Assembly (NCBI GenBank): GCA_964630925.1
Contig: CAZVZK010000038.1
Location: 1 to 64,000, forward strand
From: RGDT01 sp964630925
GTDB taxonomy: Bacteria; Planctomycetota; Planctomycetia; Gemmatales; Gemmataceae
Length of the DNA stretch: 64,000 nt
Direction: 5' to 3'
Shown: piece by piece, positions 29,689 through 38,258 of the stretch
How the letters are laid out: every line of letters begins with the position of its first letter
Position numbering within the stretch: position 1 is the stretch's first letter
Program-made: the position numbers and the translations under genes
The notes under the pieces: model-generated
The model's database searches: none
What the model saw: the letters and a program-made list of their open reading frames with translations, nothing else
Told to the model about the DNA's origin: nothing

Positions 29689-30387
29689 TCAATATTCCTC
29701 CCGCCTCGGCTTCGGAGGCTGGATGTCGTCGCGGCCATCCGGCGGGGGCTTGTCGCGCTCGCGGCGGCGGTCCTCGCTCCACTTCCGCAGGTCGAACTGC
29801 CCCACCGGGCCTTGCACCGACACGTCGCCGGGGAAGGCCCTGCCCGCCACCCCGTAGCCCTGCCGCGCCGCTCGCAGCTTCTCCGGCGGCAGGTGCTTCT
29901 CGAACTCCTCCAGCATCCGCGACAGGCCCGAGGTCATCTGCGAGACGCGGAACCAGCGGTCCTTGCCCTTGATGATGAAGTACGACCCCATTGCCGCCCA
30001 CACCAGCTCGCGCACCTCGCCCCACGCGATGTAGAATTGCCCGCGCCACGGCGAATGGCACGTCAGCCCGTCGTCGTCCACCACCAGCGAGAACACCCAC
30101 ATCTCCCAGAACAGCGGCAGGCCCAGCCCGCCGAACAGCGCGTACAGCCCGAGGATCGCGTACAGGTCGCCCTCCTTCACCGGCGGCTTGAACATCACCA
30201 GCACCGTGATGCCGATCAGCGGCCCGAACAGCAGCAGCGCCGCCAGGATGCGCAACGGCAGCCCGTACCGGAACACCAGCCGGCCCGCCTCCTCGCGCGG
30301 CTGGCCCGTCCGCGCTAGATACAGGATGCCGCCCAGCACTGCCAGCACCACGCCGGCGATCACGCCCGCGAACACGCCGCCTTCCAT
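29689..30387 (-). CDS. Membrane protein, paralogue 1 of 3
   Basis: A 232-aa protein with three or four N-terminal hydrophobic helices, then a soluble region with the shared signature SPWRGQFYIAWGEVRELVW, YFIIKGKDRWFRVSQM, LPPEKLRAARQGYGVAG and QFDLRKWSEDRR. The signature resembles a membrane-tethered PH-like (bPH/DUF-type) domain, but I cannot name a family. The C-terminal tail is Arg/Pro-rich and charged. Two homologues lie directly upstream with gaps of 4 and 33 bases, so the three probably form one transcription unit starting at argJ. Confidence 0.7.
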   Translation of the reverse strand: MEGGVFAGVIAGVVLAVLGGILYLARTGQPREEAGRLVFRYGLPLRILAALLLFGPLIGITVLVMFKPPVKEGDLYAILGLYALFGGLGLPLFWEMWVFSLVVDDDGLTCHSPWRGQFYIAWGEVRELVWAAMGSYFIIKGKDRWFRVSQMTSGLSRMLEEFEKHLPPEKLRAARQGYGVAGRAFPGDVSVQGPVGQFDLRKWSEDRRRERDKPPPDGRDDIQPPKPRREEY

Positions 30388-30391
30388 CGGC

Positions 30392-31006
30392 TCACCCCCT
30401 CCCGCCCCACTTGCGCAGATCGAACCGCCCCGGAGATGATCCGGACAGGGTGGGTGCGGCCAGCCCGAGCCGCAGATACCCCTCCGACGCCCCGACGAGG
30501 CGCTCCGCCGGGAGCCGCCGCGCCAGCTCCGCCAGGAGGCCCCGGATGTCGGCGGCCCACTGGTGGATGCGGAACCACTGGCCCTCGCCCTTGACGACGA
30601 AGTACAGGCCGAAGTTCACCCATGTCACCTCGCGCACCTCCGTCCACGCGATGAAGAACGGCGCCCGCCAGGGCGAATGACACCACATCCCGGCGTCGTC
30701 CACCACCAGGGACCAGCGCATCGTCTCCCAGAACATGACGGCCCCGAACAGCGTCATCCCGGCCATCACCCCGATGACGCCGTAGGCGTCGAATTCGCTC
30801 TTGAAGCGGGCGACCAGGAGGACGAACATGGTGCCCGCGAAAGGCAGAAGCAGGGTGATGACGCACGCCACGCGCAGCGCCAGGACGTAAACGAACACCC
30901 GGCCCCCCTCCGCCTGATCCCCCCGGCGCAGCAGCACCGCCAGGAGGACCGGCGTCAGCGCCAGCGTCCCGACGACCCCCAGCCCCAGCGCCCACACGCC
31001 CGCCAT
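30392..31006 (-). CDS. Membrane protein, paralogue 2 of 3
   Basis: A 204-aa homologue of its neighbours. It has hydrophobic helices at about residues 3-25, 40-65 and 75-95, then SPWRAPFFIAWTEVREVTW, YFVVKGEGQWFRIHQW, LPAERLVGASEGYLRLG and the ending GRFDLRKWGGRG. It lacks the long charged tail of paralogue 1. It starts 33 bases after paralogue 3 ends and stops 4 bases before paralogue 1 begins. Function is unknown. Confidence 0.7.
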   Translation of the reverse strand: MAGVWALGLGVVGTLALTPVLLAVLLRRGDQAEGGRVFVYVLALRVACVITLLLPFAGTMFVLLVARFKSEFDAYGVIGVMAGMTLFGAVMFWETMRWSLVVDDAGMWCHSPWRAPFFIAWTEVREVTWVNFGLYFVVKGEGQWFRIHQWAADIRGLLAELARRLPAERLVGASEGYLRLGLAAPTLSGSSPGRFDLRKWGGRG

Positions 31007-31039
31007 CGCATCACCCCCAGCGCCGAGCCCGCCCGGTCC

Positions 31040-31702
31040 TCAATAGTCATCCGGCCCGGGCCGGGGAGGCCGGATTTCATCGGACGGCCTCTGAGCTGGC
31101 CCCTCGTTCCACCGCCGCAAATCGCCCCGGCCCAGGACGCGGGGCGCCTCCGTGCCGGGGAACCGCCGGCCCACCCCCGTGTAGCCCCGGATCGCCCGCG
31201 TGAGCTGCTCGACCTTCAGGCGCCCCTCACACGCCGCCAGGAACCCGTCGAGGTTCGTCGCCATGAGCGGGATGCGGAACGTGCCGCGCGTCCGTGACTC
31301 CACCGCGAACCACCCGAAGCCGTAGGACACCGCGTCGATCTCCCCCCACGGGATGAACCACCGCCCCCGCCAGGGTGACACGGCCTCCAGCCCTTCCGGC
31401 GTCGTCGCGAAGCCGAAGCGCAGCACCTCCCAGCACAGCGGCAGGCCCACGCCCGCGCTGATCCCCAGCGCGGCCATGTATGTCAGCTCATCCGACGCCG
31501 AGGTCGGCGTCTCCACCAGCCCCATGATGGCGAAGAGTAGCGCCAGCAGCGGCCCCGGCAGCGCCAGCGCCAGCATCCCCAGGTGATACCGATGCCTCAG
31601 CGGCCCGCGTGGCCTGACGACGAACGGCGCCAGGGCCAGCGGCAGGAAGGCCACGCACACGGCCGCCAGGGCGGCGGGGTAGGCCCAAGGGGGGAGGATC
31701 AT
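31040..31702 (-). CDS. Membrane protein, paralogue 3 of 3
   Basis: A 220-aa protein. Its ATG overlaps the argJ stop (ATGA, 31699-31702), so translation is coupled to argJ. It has hydrophobic helices in the first 95 residues, then the signature in diverged form (SPWRGRWFIPWGEIDAVSY, FRIPLMATNLDGFLAACEGRL, AIRGYTGVGRRFPG, GDLRRWNEG). It is the most divergent of the three. The start was chosen for the overlap and because the longer frame is the argJ shadow. Confidence 0.7.
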   Translation of the reverse strand: MILPPWAYPAALAAVCVAFLPLALAPFVVRPRGPLRHRYHLGMLALALPGPLLALLFAIMGLVETPTSASDELTYMAALGISAGVGLPLCWEVLRFGFATTPEGLEAVSPWRGRWFIPWGEIDAVSYGFGWFAVESRTRGTFRIPLMATNLDGFLAACEGRLKVEQLTRAIRGYTGVGRRFPGTEAPRVLGRGDLRRWNEGPAQRPSDEIRPPRPGPDDY

Positions 31703-32898
31703 GTCGTGTAGTCGGCGTTCAGGGTGACGTACTCGTGCGTCAGGTCGCACGTCCACACCGTCGCCCGCCCGGCGCCCAGCGTGAACCGCAGACGCAGATG
31801 CACCGAGCGGTTCTTCTTCAAGTAAGAAGACGCGGCGGCGGCGTCGAACGGCCGCGGCACGCCCCCCTCGTACAGCAGCATGTCGCCCAGCCACAGCGAG
31901 AGCTGCTCCTCCTCGAACGGCACCCCTGCGTAGCCCGCCGCCGACACGAAGCGGCCCCAGTTGGGGTCGCCGCCGAAGATGGCCGTCTTGCACAGGGGGC
32001 TGTCGGCCACGGCGCACGCCACGCGGTAGGCCTCGGAATCGTCGCGCAGGCCCTCCACGTCGATGGTGACGAGGTGCTGCGCCCCCTCGGCGTCGGCGGC
32101 GATCATGCGGGCCAGCTCGCCGCACACCGCCTCCGCCGCCCCGGCGAACTTCGCCACATCGGCGCCGTGCAGCCGGCCCGTGCCTGCCGCCCCGTTCGCC
32201 AGCATCAGCAGCGTGTCATTCGTGCTGGTGTGGCCCTCGACGCGGACGCAGTTGAACGTGTGGTGGGCCGAGCGGCGGGCGATTACGGCGAGGTCGTCCG
32301 GCGCCACGTCGGCGTCCGCGAAGACGAACGCCAGCATCGTCGCCATGTTCGGCCCGATCATGGCCGCCCCCTTGGCCACGCCGGTGAGCGTCACCGTGTG
32401 TCCGGCGATCTCCACCTCGCGGGTGGACACCTTGGGCACGGTGTCGGTGGTCATGATGGCCCGCGCCAGGCGGTCCAGACCCGCCACACTCGCCTCCGCC
32501 GCCGGCACGGCGAGGCGGATGCCCGGTTCGACGGCGTCCATCGGCAGGTGCCGTCCGATGACGCCCGTCGAGCAGACGAGGAGCTCTTCGGCGGGGCAGT
32601 GGAGCACTTCGGCTGCGGCGGCGCACATCCGGCGGGCGTCGTCGAGGCCGCGCTGGCCGGTGCAGGCGTTGGCGTTGCCGCTGCAAATGACGACCCCACG
32701 TGCGTCGGCGCGGGGCAGACGCTCCTGGCAGACGCGGACGGGGGCGGCGCGGACGCGGTTCTGGGTGAACGCCCCGGCGGCGGACGCCGGCCGCTCGCTG
32801 ACCACGACCGCGAGGTCGGAGCGGCCCTTGTCGGCGCGGATGCCGCAGTGCAGGCCGGCGAATCGGTAGCCCCGCGCGATCTTCGGCGTGTCGGTCAT
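31699..32898 (-). CDS. argJ: Bifunctional ornithine acetyltransferase / N-acetylglutamate synthase
   Basis: A 399-aa ArgJ that recycles the acetyl group from N-acetylornithine to glutamate in arginine synthesis. It is made as a precursor that self-cleaves before a nucleophilic Thr; the processing motif KGAAMIGPNMATMLAF is present, with cleavage expected between Ala and Thr. VEGHTSTNDTLL and GGDPNWGR are further family motifs. The ATG at 32898 has a strong GGAGGTGA site. An in-frame extension upstream reads through the palindromic repeat and is not part of the protein. Whether the enzyme is bifunctional or only transfers acetyl cannot be told from sequence. Confidence 0.96.
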   Translation of the reverse strand: MTDTPKIARGYRFAGLHCGIRADKGRSDLAVVVSERPASAAGAFTQNRVRAAPVRVCQERLPRADARGVVICSGNANACTGQRGLDDARRMCAAAAEVLHCPAEELLVCSTGVIGRHLPMDAVEPGIRLAVPAAEASVAGLDRLARAIMTTDTVPKVSTREVEIAGHTVTLTGVAKGAAMIGPNMATMLAFVFADADVAPDDLAVIARRSAHHTFNCVRVEGHTSTNDTLLMLANGAAGTGRLHGADVAKFAGAAEAVCGELARMIAADAEGAQHLVTIDVEGLRDDSEAYRVACAVADSPLCKTAIFGGDPNWGRFVSAAGYAGVPFEEEQLSLWLGDMLLYEGGVPRPFDAAAASSYLKKNRSVHLRLRFTLGAGRATVWTCDLTHEYVTLNADYTT

Positions 32899-32922
32899 CG
32901 TCACCTCCAAAGGGAGAAGAGT

Positions 32923-33069
32923 CATACCACGAAATACACGGAAGACACGAAAAAGAAGACAAAGAAGCAAAGCAGGTATCAAGCAGGAAGACAGCCGCCG
33001 ACCTTCTTCTGCCTCCTTGCCTCTCCTGCTTTGTCTTCCTTTCGTGTCTTCCGTGTATTTCGTGGTATG
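32923..33069. repeat. Palindromic intergenic repeat with 30-bp arms
   Basis: Perfect 30-bp inverted arms at 32923-32952 and 33040-33069, built on ccacgaaatacacggaagac. Inside, a purine-rich strand (AAGACAAAG, AAAGCAGG) faces its pyrimidine complement (CCTGCTTTGTCTTC), so the whole element can fold into one long hairpin. The layout, though not the arm sequence, matches the element at 7288-7418, including the related inner AGACAA-GCAGG theme. It occupies nearly the whole gap between argJ and the esterase gene. Elements of the 'ccacgaaatacacg' type are widespread in environmental genomes. Confidence 0.82.
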
Positions 33070-33077
33070 CCTTCTCT

Positions 33078-35009
33078 TCACTCACCCATAGCCCACGTCA
33101 CCGCCTGCGTCAGAAGCTTCCGGTACGGGGCACGCTTCCAGTTCTCGTGGAAGTGCAGGCCCGAGAAGCCGAATGCCCTGCCCCGCCCCGGCCCCGGCAT
33201 GTACGCCCACGCGACCGTGTTCGCCTCGCCCTCGATCTCCGCCTTCAACAGCGGCGTCACACCCGGCGCCAGCTTCAGCCGGTAGTAGAACTCGTCCTTG
33301 ATCTTGAAGCCCTTCATCCCCCGCGTCACCGGATGATCCCCGTCCGCGACGGTGAGCGTCGTCTCGGTGACGACGTACTTCCGATCAGGACCGCCGTGAC
33401 AGCCGCCGGCCAGCTCCACGAACGCCTTGACCGGCTCCGCCTTGCGGGCGCCCATCGCCCAGTGGATGACCACCAGCCCGCCGCCCCGCCCCAGCATCGC
33501 CGCCAGCGCCTCGCGCCGCGCCGGCACCGCGTCCAGCCACGCGGCGCCCTCGGCCAGGAAGAGGACGGCGGCGTCGGCCCGCCCGATCAGCTCCGGCCCC
33601 TCCTTCCACGCGCCGTCCGCCTGCACGAGATCGACCTTCACGCCCTCGACGGCAGAAAACTCCTCCTGGAGGATCTTCAGCCCGGCCAGGTACTCGTGCG
33701 TGTTCTTCGGGTGGCCGTCGGGGCCCTGCCCGACGAGCAGCAGCCGGCGCGTCTTCGCCGCCGTCTTCTTGCCGGGCTTGCCGAGGTGGATGTCGGCGTA
33801 GTCGAGGAACACCTTCCAGTCGTCCCGCGTCATCTTGTGGTCGCCGGGCCGGATCCAGTAGCCCAGGCGGCCAGCCGACAACTTGCCGACGGCGGGCCTG
33901 TCCTTCGACGCCAGGCCCTCGACACCGAGCTTGCGGTACACGGGGTCGGCGGCGGCCAGCATCTCGAATTGCCCGTCCGGGTTGGCCCACACGTCCTTGA
34001 CGGCGTTGGGGTACAGCACCGGACGCGGGGCCATCAGCGCCGCCAGGCAGTGCTGGTCGAAGGGGATCTTCTCCGTGGCGTCGTTGAACTTCTTGAAGTT
34101 CTCGTTGAACCAGTGCGGGAAGTTTTTGTTGATGTCGGCCAGGCGCTCGACCTTGCCGGCGTCTTTTGACACCCGGCTCGGCGCCGTGCCGCCGCAGCCG
34201 GCCTGGAGCGGAATCGCCATGGCGATGCGGGTGTCGAACGCCCCGGCCAGCAACACCGTCTTGCCGAGCCGCGAGTGCCCCACGGCGATGACACGCTTCT
34301 TATCCACCGCCGGCAGCGAAAGCAGGTGATCGACGGCCCGATGCACCCCCCAGGCCCAGGCGGCGATGGTGCCCGCCTTGCCGTCGGGGTCGATGAACGG
34401 CTTCAGCCCGCCACGCTCCTCCTTGCGGTCGGGGTCCACGTCGCCGGAGTAGAACGTCGCCACCCCGTACCCTCGGGCGACGGCGTCGTCGATGGCCCAG
34501 GTGTCCTTCGCCTTGCCGCGGCCCTCGTCCGTGGCCTTGTTGCCCTTCACGCCGGGGTAGCGGGGCGGCATCCACGCCGTCGGCAGGCGGATGCCCTTGT
34601 CGTCGAACGCCGCGTGGTTGCCGGAGAAGTTGGGGCCGACGAAGACCGGGTGCGGGCCGGGGCCGGAAGGCAGGACGACGAGCAGATAGATCGGCGGGGC
34701 CGGCTCTGGGGCGACGTGGACGGCGTACTCCACGAGGTGGGCCTTGCCGTCGAGGGCCTTCCTGTCCTCGTGCAGGACCTTGGCCGTGATCTTCTTCGGC
34801 GCCGGCGGGAGGACGCCGTACATGTAGTGCTGGAACAACCCGCGCAGCTCGGGGGCACGTCTGGCGTTCCAGGCCTCGGCGGTCTCGACCTTCGTCCCGT
34901 CGCGCATGACGAGGGGGTCGGGGAGGCCCTTGATGATGGGGAGCTTGTCGGGCTCGGGGAGGGCGGCGAGGGCGAGCAGCGGGAGCAGGATGAGGCACAG
35001 GGGGGTCAT
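33078..35009 (-). CDS. Secreted CE15-like esterase fused to a ThuA-like domain
   Basis: A 643-aa protein with a short signal peptide (MTPLCLILLPLLALAALP). Residues about 20-400 are an alpha/beta-hydrolase of glucuronoyl esterase (CE15) type. Its nucleophile Ser is in VIAVGHSRLGKTVLLAGA (usual form GCSRxGK), GYGVATFYSGDVDPD comes earlier, and the candidate catalytic His is in RPGDHKMTRDDW. Residues about 415-640 are ThuA-like, a class I glutamine amidotransferase-like fold (RRLLLVGQGPDGHP, GGGLVVIHWAMG, FGFSGLHFHENW). CE15 enzymes cleave lignin-glucuronoxylan esters; ThuA-like domains are linked to sugar metabolism. A carbohydrate-degradation role in the cell envelope is inferred. Confidence 0.82.
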   Translation of the reverse strand: MTPLCLILLPLLALAALPEPDKLPIIKGLPDPLVMRDGTKVETAEAWNARRAPELRGLFQHYMYGVLPPAPKKITAKVLHEDRKALDGKAHLVEYAVHVAPEPAPPIYLLVVLPSGPGPHPVFVGPNFSGNHAAFDDKGIRLPTAWMPPRYPGVKGNKATDEGRGKAKDTWAIDDAVARGYGVATFYSGDVDPDRKEERGGLKPFIDPDGKAGTIAAWAWGVHRAVDHLLSLPAVDKKRVIAVGHSRLGKTVLLAGAFDTRIAMAIPLQAGCGGTAPSRVSKDAGKVERLADINKNFPHWFNENFKKFNDATEKIPFDQHCLAALMAPRPVLYPNAVKDVWANPDGQFEMLAAADPVYRKLGVEGLASKDRPAVGKLSAGRLGYWIRPGDHKMTRDDWKVFLDYADIHLGKPGKKTAAKTRRLLLVGQGPDGHPKNTHEYLAGLKILQEEFSAVEGVKVDLVQADGAWKEGPELIGRADAAVLFLAEGAAWLDAVPARREALAAMLGRGGGLVVIHWAMGARKAEPVKAFVELAGGCHGGPDRKYVVTETTLTVADGDHPVTRGMKGFKIKDEFYYRLKLAPGVTPLLKAEIEGEANTVAWAYMPGPGRGRAFGFSGLHFHENWKRAPYRKLLTQAVTWAMGE

Positions 35010-35082
35010 CGGCGGGGCCCTTCCTCGGCGTGGGGTGCGAGGAAGGGATTGTAGGCGGGCGTGCCACGGGCGGAGAGGGGCG

Positions 35083-35517
35083 TCAGCTCTCCGACTTGAG
35101 CGACAGCGTGACCTCCTGGGCGCCCTCACGCAGGTCGCCGCGGAGGCCGGAGGTCTCCGGCTGGAGGTACTTGGAGGGGAACTGGGTCATCCGCGGCGGG
35201 GCGGGGTTTTCCTTGCTGGGTAGGCCGAAGGGCACCATCGGCGGGGCGTGGACCGCCACGCGGACCTTCCCGGCGGGGATGTGCGGCACCTCGAATTGGC
35301 CCTGGTGGATGTGGGCGTGGAGGATCGGGCCACGCTCGACGTGCAGGTGGACCATGCCGAACGGGAGCGGCTGGCCGTCCAGGGTGACGCGGCCCTGGAT
35401 GGATGCGGGCCGATGCTCCACCCTGGGCGTGGGCTCGCCGGCCGACGTGTTCAGGGTCAGTGCCACCGAGGTGACCAGCAGCACCGCCGCGACGCCGACT
35501 GTCAAGATCCGCAACAT
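35083..35517 (-). CDS. Secreted small protein with carboxypeptidase-regulatory-like fold
   Basis: A 144-aa protein with an N-terminal signal anchor (MLRILTVGVAAVLLVTSVAL), then a beta-rich domain (IQGRVTLDGQPLPFGMVHLH, VPHIPAGKVRVAVHAPPMVPFG). The 'GxVTLDGxPLPxGxVxxxP' pattern is a very common planctomycete secreted family of unknown function with a carboxypeptidase-regulatory/transthyretin-like fold. A GGAGGG site precedes the ATG at 35517; the frame is open slightly further upstream. It stands alone, likely surface-exposed or periplasmic. Confidence 0.75.
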   Translation of the reverse strand: MLRILTVGVAAVLLVTSVALTLNTSAGEPTPRVEHRPASIQGRVTLDGQPLPFGMVHLHVERGPILHAHIHQGQFEVPHIPAGKVRVAVHAPPMVPFGLPSKENPAPPRMTQFPSKYLQPETSGLRGDLREGAQEVTLSLKSES

Positions 35518-35698
35518 CGCCCGCCCTCCGTCCCGAACTGGGCTCGATCCGTCCACAGGGGAAACGACCGGCGGCGTTCGGAATAACGATCAGTTTGACC
35601 GAGATCCTCGTTACACCCGCCGTCCACCCCGTCCTTTCATTCTTTGAAGGGAGGCGGGTGTGGAGGGCGAGGGAAGGGAGAATCCTGGGCGAAGATCG

Positions 35699-36490
35699 TC
35701 AGCGGGCCGGCGGCACGTCGAACGACAGGGCCGCCCAGGCGCTCTCCCAGTCGGCCTCCTTGCCGTCGGCCCGCCACATGTGGACGAGCCGCAGCAGGGT
35801 GAATCCGCCGGCCAGCGCCACGTCGGCCTCGCCGCCCTTCGACAGCTTGACCCGCCCCGTCGTCACCTTCTCCCCTTGCCGGGAGTACGCCGTCAGCGTC
35901 GCGTCCGGCAGGGGCTTGCCGCCGAACAGGACCGCGACGCGCAGCGTGTCGCCGGCCTTCTTGCCCGTCGGGTCGGCGCGGGGGACGATCTCCAGCTTGT
36001 GGCCGACCACCCGCTTCCAGCCGTCATCGCCGGCGCCGGCGCGGAGGAGGAGCTTGATGCCGCGCCCGTACCGCTCGCGGCCGGGGTTGGCGTCCTCGCC
36101 ACGCTTCTTGCGCTCGGCCAGGATGTGGACGAGCGACTCCTCCCCCAGGTAACGGCGGAACTTGTCGGCCTCCAGGGTGATGAGGCGCGGCGACCGCTCC
36201 AGCGCGACGAGGCACGTCCCCTCCTTCGCCGGCTTCAGGCGTGCGGCGGGCAGGGCCCTGGCCTCCGGCATGAGCGAGATCTTGACGCCGGCGAGCCAGG
36301 CGTCGAAGCTCGGCGTGCCCTCGCGCGTCAGGGCCTTCTCGCCCTCGGTGGCGAAGCCGTCGCCGACGTGCAGATGGAGCTTGACCTCGGCGCCGGCCTT
36401 CGGGCGCGGGTCGGACGGCTCCAGCCAGAAGTCATGGGCGGCGGCGGTGGCGGCGCAGGCGAGGGCGAGCAGGCAAGCGAGGCGTGTCAT
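35699..36490 (-). CDS. Secreted DUF4198 domain protein
   Basis: A 263-aa protein with a signal peptide (MTRLACLLALACAATAAA) directly followed by HDFWLEPSDPRPKAGAEV, the hallmark start of the DUF4198 / NikM-like family. The motif continues as LHLHVGDGFATEGE. A second beta domain ends with ARGRVKL-type strands (TGRVKLSKGGEADVALAG). Family members are periplasmic and often sit near metal uptake genes; the His at the mature N-terminus suggests metal binding (inference). Here no transporter is adjacent. GGGAG precedes the ATG. The gene is divergent from lpxB. Confidence 0.82.
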   Translation of the reverse strand: MTRLACLLALACAATAAAHDFWLEPSDPRPKAGAEVKLHLHVGDGFATEGEKALTREGTPSFDAWLAGVKISLMPEARALPAARLKPAKEGTCLVALERSPRLITLEADKFRRYLGEESLVHILAERKKRGEDANPGRERYGRGIKLLLRAGAGDDGWKRVVGHKLEIVPRADPTGKKAGDTLRVAVLFGGKPLPDATLTAYSRQGEKVTTGRVKLSKGGEADVALAGGFTLLRLVHMWRADGKEADWESAWAALSFDVPPAR

Positions 36491-36604
36491 GGCGTGGCTC
36501 CCGGTGTTCATCCATCCCCGATCCCCGATCTTGTCCTATTGCGTCGGGGCGGGGCGGGCCGGTACGATGCGGCCCTTCGCGAGCCCAGGGAGGCCAGGAA
36601 GGCC

Positions 36605-37750
36605 ATGCGGATATTCCTCAGCGCCGGCGAGCCGTCGGGCGACCTGCACGGGGCCAACCTCGCCCGCGAGCTGCGCCGACGCAGGCCGGACACCGACCTC
36701 GTCGGCCTCGGCGGCGACAAGATGCGCGGGGCGGGGGTGCGTCTGCTGTACCCGCTGGCCGACTCGGCGCTGCACGGGATCATGCCCGTCCTGGCGGCGC
36801 TGCCGATGCTGTGGCGCGTGCTGAACCTGTCCCGCGAGTGCTTCAGGAAGGAGAAGCCCGATGGCCTCGTGATGATCGACTACCCCGGCTTCCACTGGTG
36901 GCTGGCGGGCTGCGCCAAGAAGCACGGCATCCCGGTGACGTACTTCGTCCCGCCGCAGATCTGGGCGTGGGCGACGTGGCGGGCGGACAAGATGCGCCGC
37001 CTCACCGACCAGGTGCTGGCGTGCCTGCCGTTCGAGGACGTCTGGTTCCGCGATCGCGGCATCAATTCACGCTTCATCGGCCACCCGTTCTTCGACGACC
37101 TCGCCGCCCAGAGGCTGGACGCCGAGTTCATGGCCGCTCAGCGGGCCCGCCCCGGCATCCCCATCGGCATCCTGCCGGGGTCGCGCGAAGGCGAGATCAC
37201 CCGGAACCTGCCCTCGCTCATGAAGGCCGCCGCGATGGTCCACGCGAGGCGGCCGGACACGCGCTTCGTGGTGGCGTGCCTGAAGCCGGCGCAGGCGGAG
37301 CGCGTGCGCGGCGAGACGCGGGGGGTGCCATTTCCCATCGAGGTGCATCACGGGCGGACGCCTGAGGTGATCGAGCTGGTGCACAGCGTCATGGCGGTGT
37401 CCGGCTCGGTGAGCCTGGAGATGCTGTACCGGACGAAGCCGGCCACCATCGCGTACAGGGCCGGCTGGCTCAGCGTGCGTATCGCCCGGCTGCTGATGGC
37501 CGCCAAGTACATCACGCTCGTCAACCTGCTGGCGGACCGGATGCTGTACCCCGAGTACTGGGGGACGCGGTGCTTCGCGCCGCAGCTCGCGGGCGACGTG
37601 CTGCGCTGGCTGGACGACCCGGCGGGCTACGAGGGGCTGCGGCGTGAGCTGGCGGCTCTGAAGTCGAGGGTGGTGGAGCCGGGGGCGTGCGAGCGTGCGG
37701 CGGAGGCGGTGCTGGCGCTGGCCGAGGGCGTGAAGCGGGCGGCGGCGTGA
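36605..37750 (+). CDS. lpxB: Lipid-A-disaccharide synthase
   Basis: A 381-aa GT19 glycosyltransferase that joins UDP-2,3-diacylglucosamine and lipid X to form the lipid A disaccharide. Signatures include the N-terminal FLSAGEPSGDLHGANLAREL, MIDYPGFHWWLA, YFVPPQIWAWATWRADKM, LPFEDVWFRDRG, IGILPGSREGEI and SGSVSLEMLYRTKP. Length fits the family. The window also encodes LpxI and LpxD, so this planctomycete very probably makes lipid A. A YqeY-like gene follows after 51 bases. Confidence 0.96.
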   Translation: MRIFLSAGEPSGDLHGANLARELRRRRPDTDLVGLGGDKMRGAGVRLLYPLADSALHGIMPVLAALPMLWRVLNLSRECFRKEKPDGLVMIDYPGFHWWLAGCAKKHGIPVTYFVPPQIWAWATWRADKMRRLTDQVLACLPFEDVWFRDRGINSRFIGHPFFDDLAAQRLDAEFMAAQRARPGIPIGILPGSREGEITRNLPSLMKAAAMVHARRPDTRFVVACLKPAQAERVRGETRGVPFPIEVHHGRTPEVIELVHSVMAVSGSVSLEMLYRTKPATIAYRAGWLSVRIARLLMAAKYITLVNLLADRMLYPEYWGTRCFAPQLAGDVLRWLDDPAGYEGLRRELAALKSRVVEPGACERAAEAVLALAEGVKRAAA

Positions 37751-37801
37751 ACCTCACCCGGCGGGCGTCGCTCCCATAGGATGCCCTGGAGGAGGTGGAT
37801 C

Positions 37802-38251
37802 ATGACGCTGCTGGAGACGCTGAAGGCGAAGCTGACCGAGTGCCGCAGGGCGGGCAAGCCCACCGAGATGGCGGTGCTTCAGGTCGTGCTGGGCGACGCG
37901 GGCACGGCGGAGGCCCGCAGCGGCAAGAAGCCCACCGACGACGAGGTCGAGAAGATCATCCGCAAGACGATGCTCGGCAACCAGGAGACGATGGGCCTGA
38001 TGGAGCAGCGCGGCACCGTGGGCGAGGCGCACGCCAAGCTCATGACGGAGAACGCGCTGCTGCAATCACTGCTGCCGGCGACGATGTCCGTGGACGAGAT
38101 CGTGGCGGCGCTGGCGGACGTGGCCGACGCGGTCAAGGCGGCGAAGAGCGACGGCCAGGCGACCGGCACGGCGATGAAGCAGCTCAAGGCCAAGGGCCTC
38201 AAGGCGCTGGGCGACGACGTGTCGGCCGCGGTGAAGAAGATGCGCGGCTGA
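37802..38251 (+). CDS. GatB/YqeY family protein
   Basis: A 149-aa all-helical protein like YqeY and the GatB C-terminal tail domain. It runs TLLETLKAKLTECRRAGK, then AVLQVVLGDAGTAEARSGK, IIRKTMLGNQETMGLM, ENALLQSLLPATMSVDEI and a final GTAMKQLKAKGLKALG. GatB tails bind tRNA in the Glu-tRNA(Gln) amidotransferase, whereas the stand-alone protein's role is not settled. The GGAGGTGGATC ribosome site fixes the ATG at 37802. It is probably co-transcribed with lpxB. Confidence 0.88.
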   Translation: MTLLETLKAKLTECRRAGKPTEMAVLQVVLGDAGTAEARSGKKPTDDEVEKIIRKTMLGNQETMGLMEQRGTVGEAHAKLMTENALLQSLLPATMSVDEIVAALADVADAVKAAKSDGQATGTAMKQLKAKGLKALGDDVSAAVKKMRG

Positions 38252-38258
38252 GCGTGGG

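Noticed and set aside
31699..33081. Longer argJ frame running through the palindromic repeat
   Set aside because: The N-terminal extension is the translated repeat; the ribosome site and family start are at 32898.
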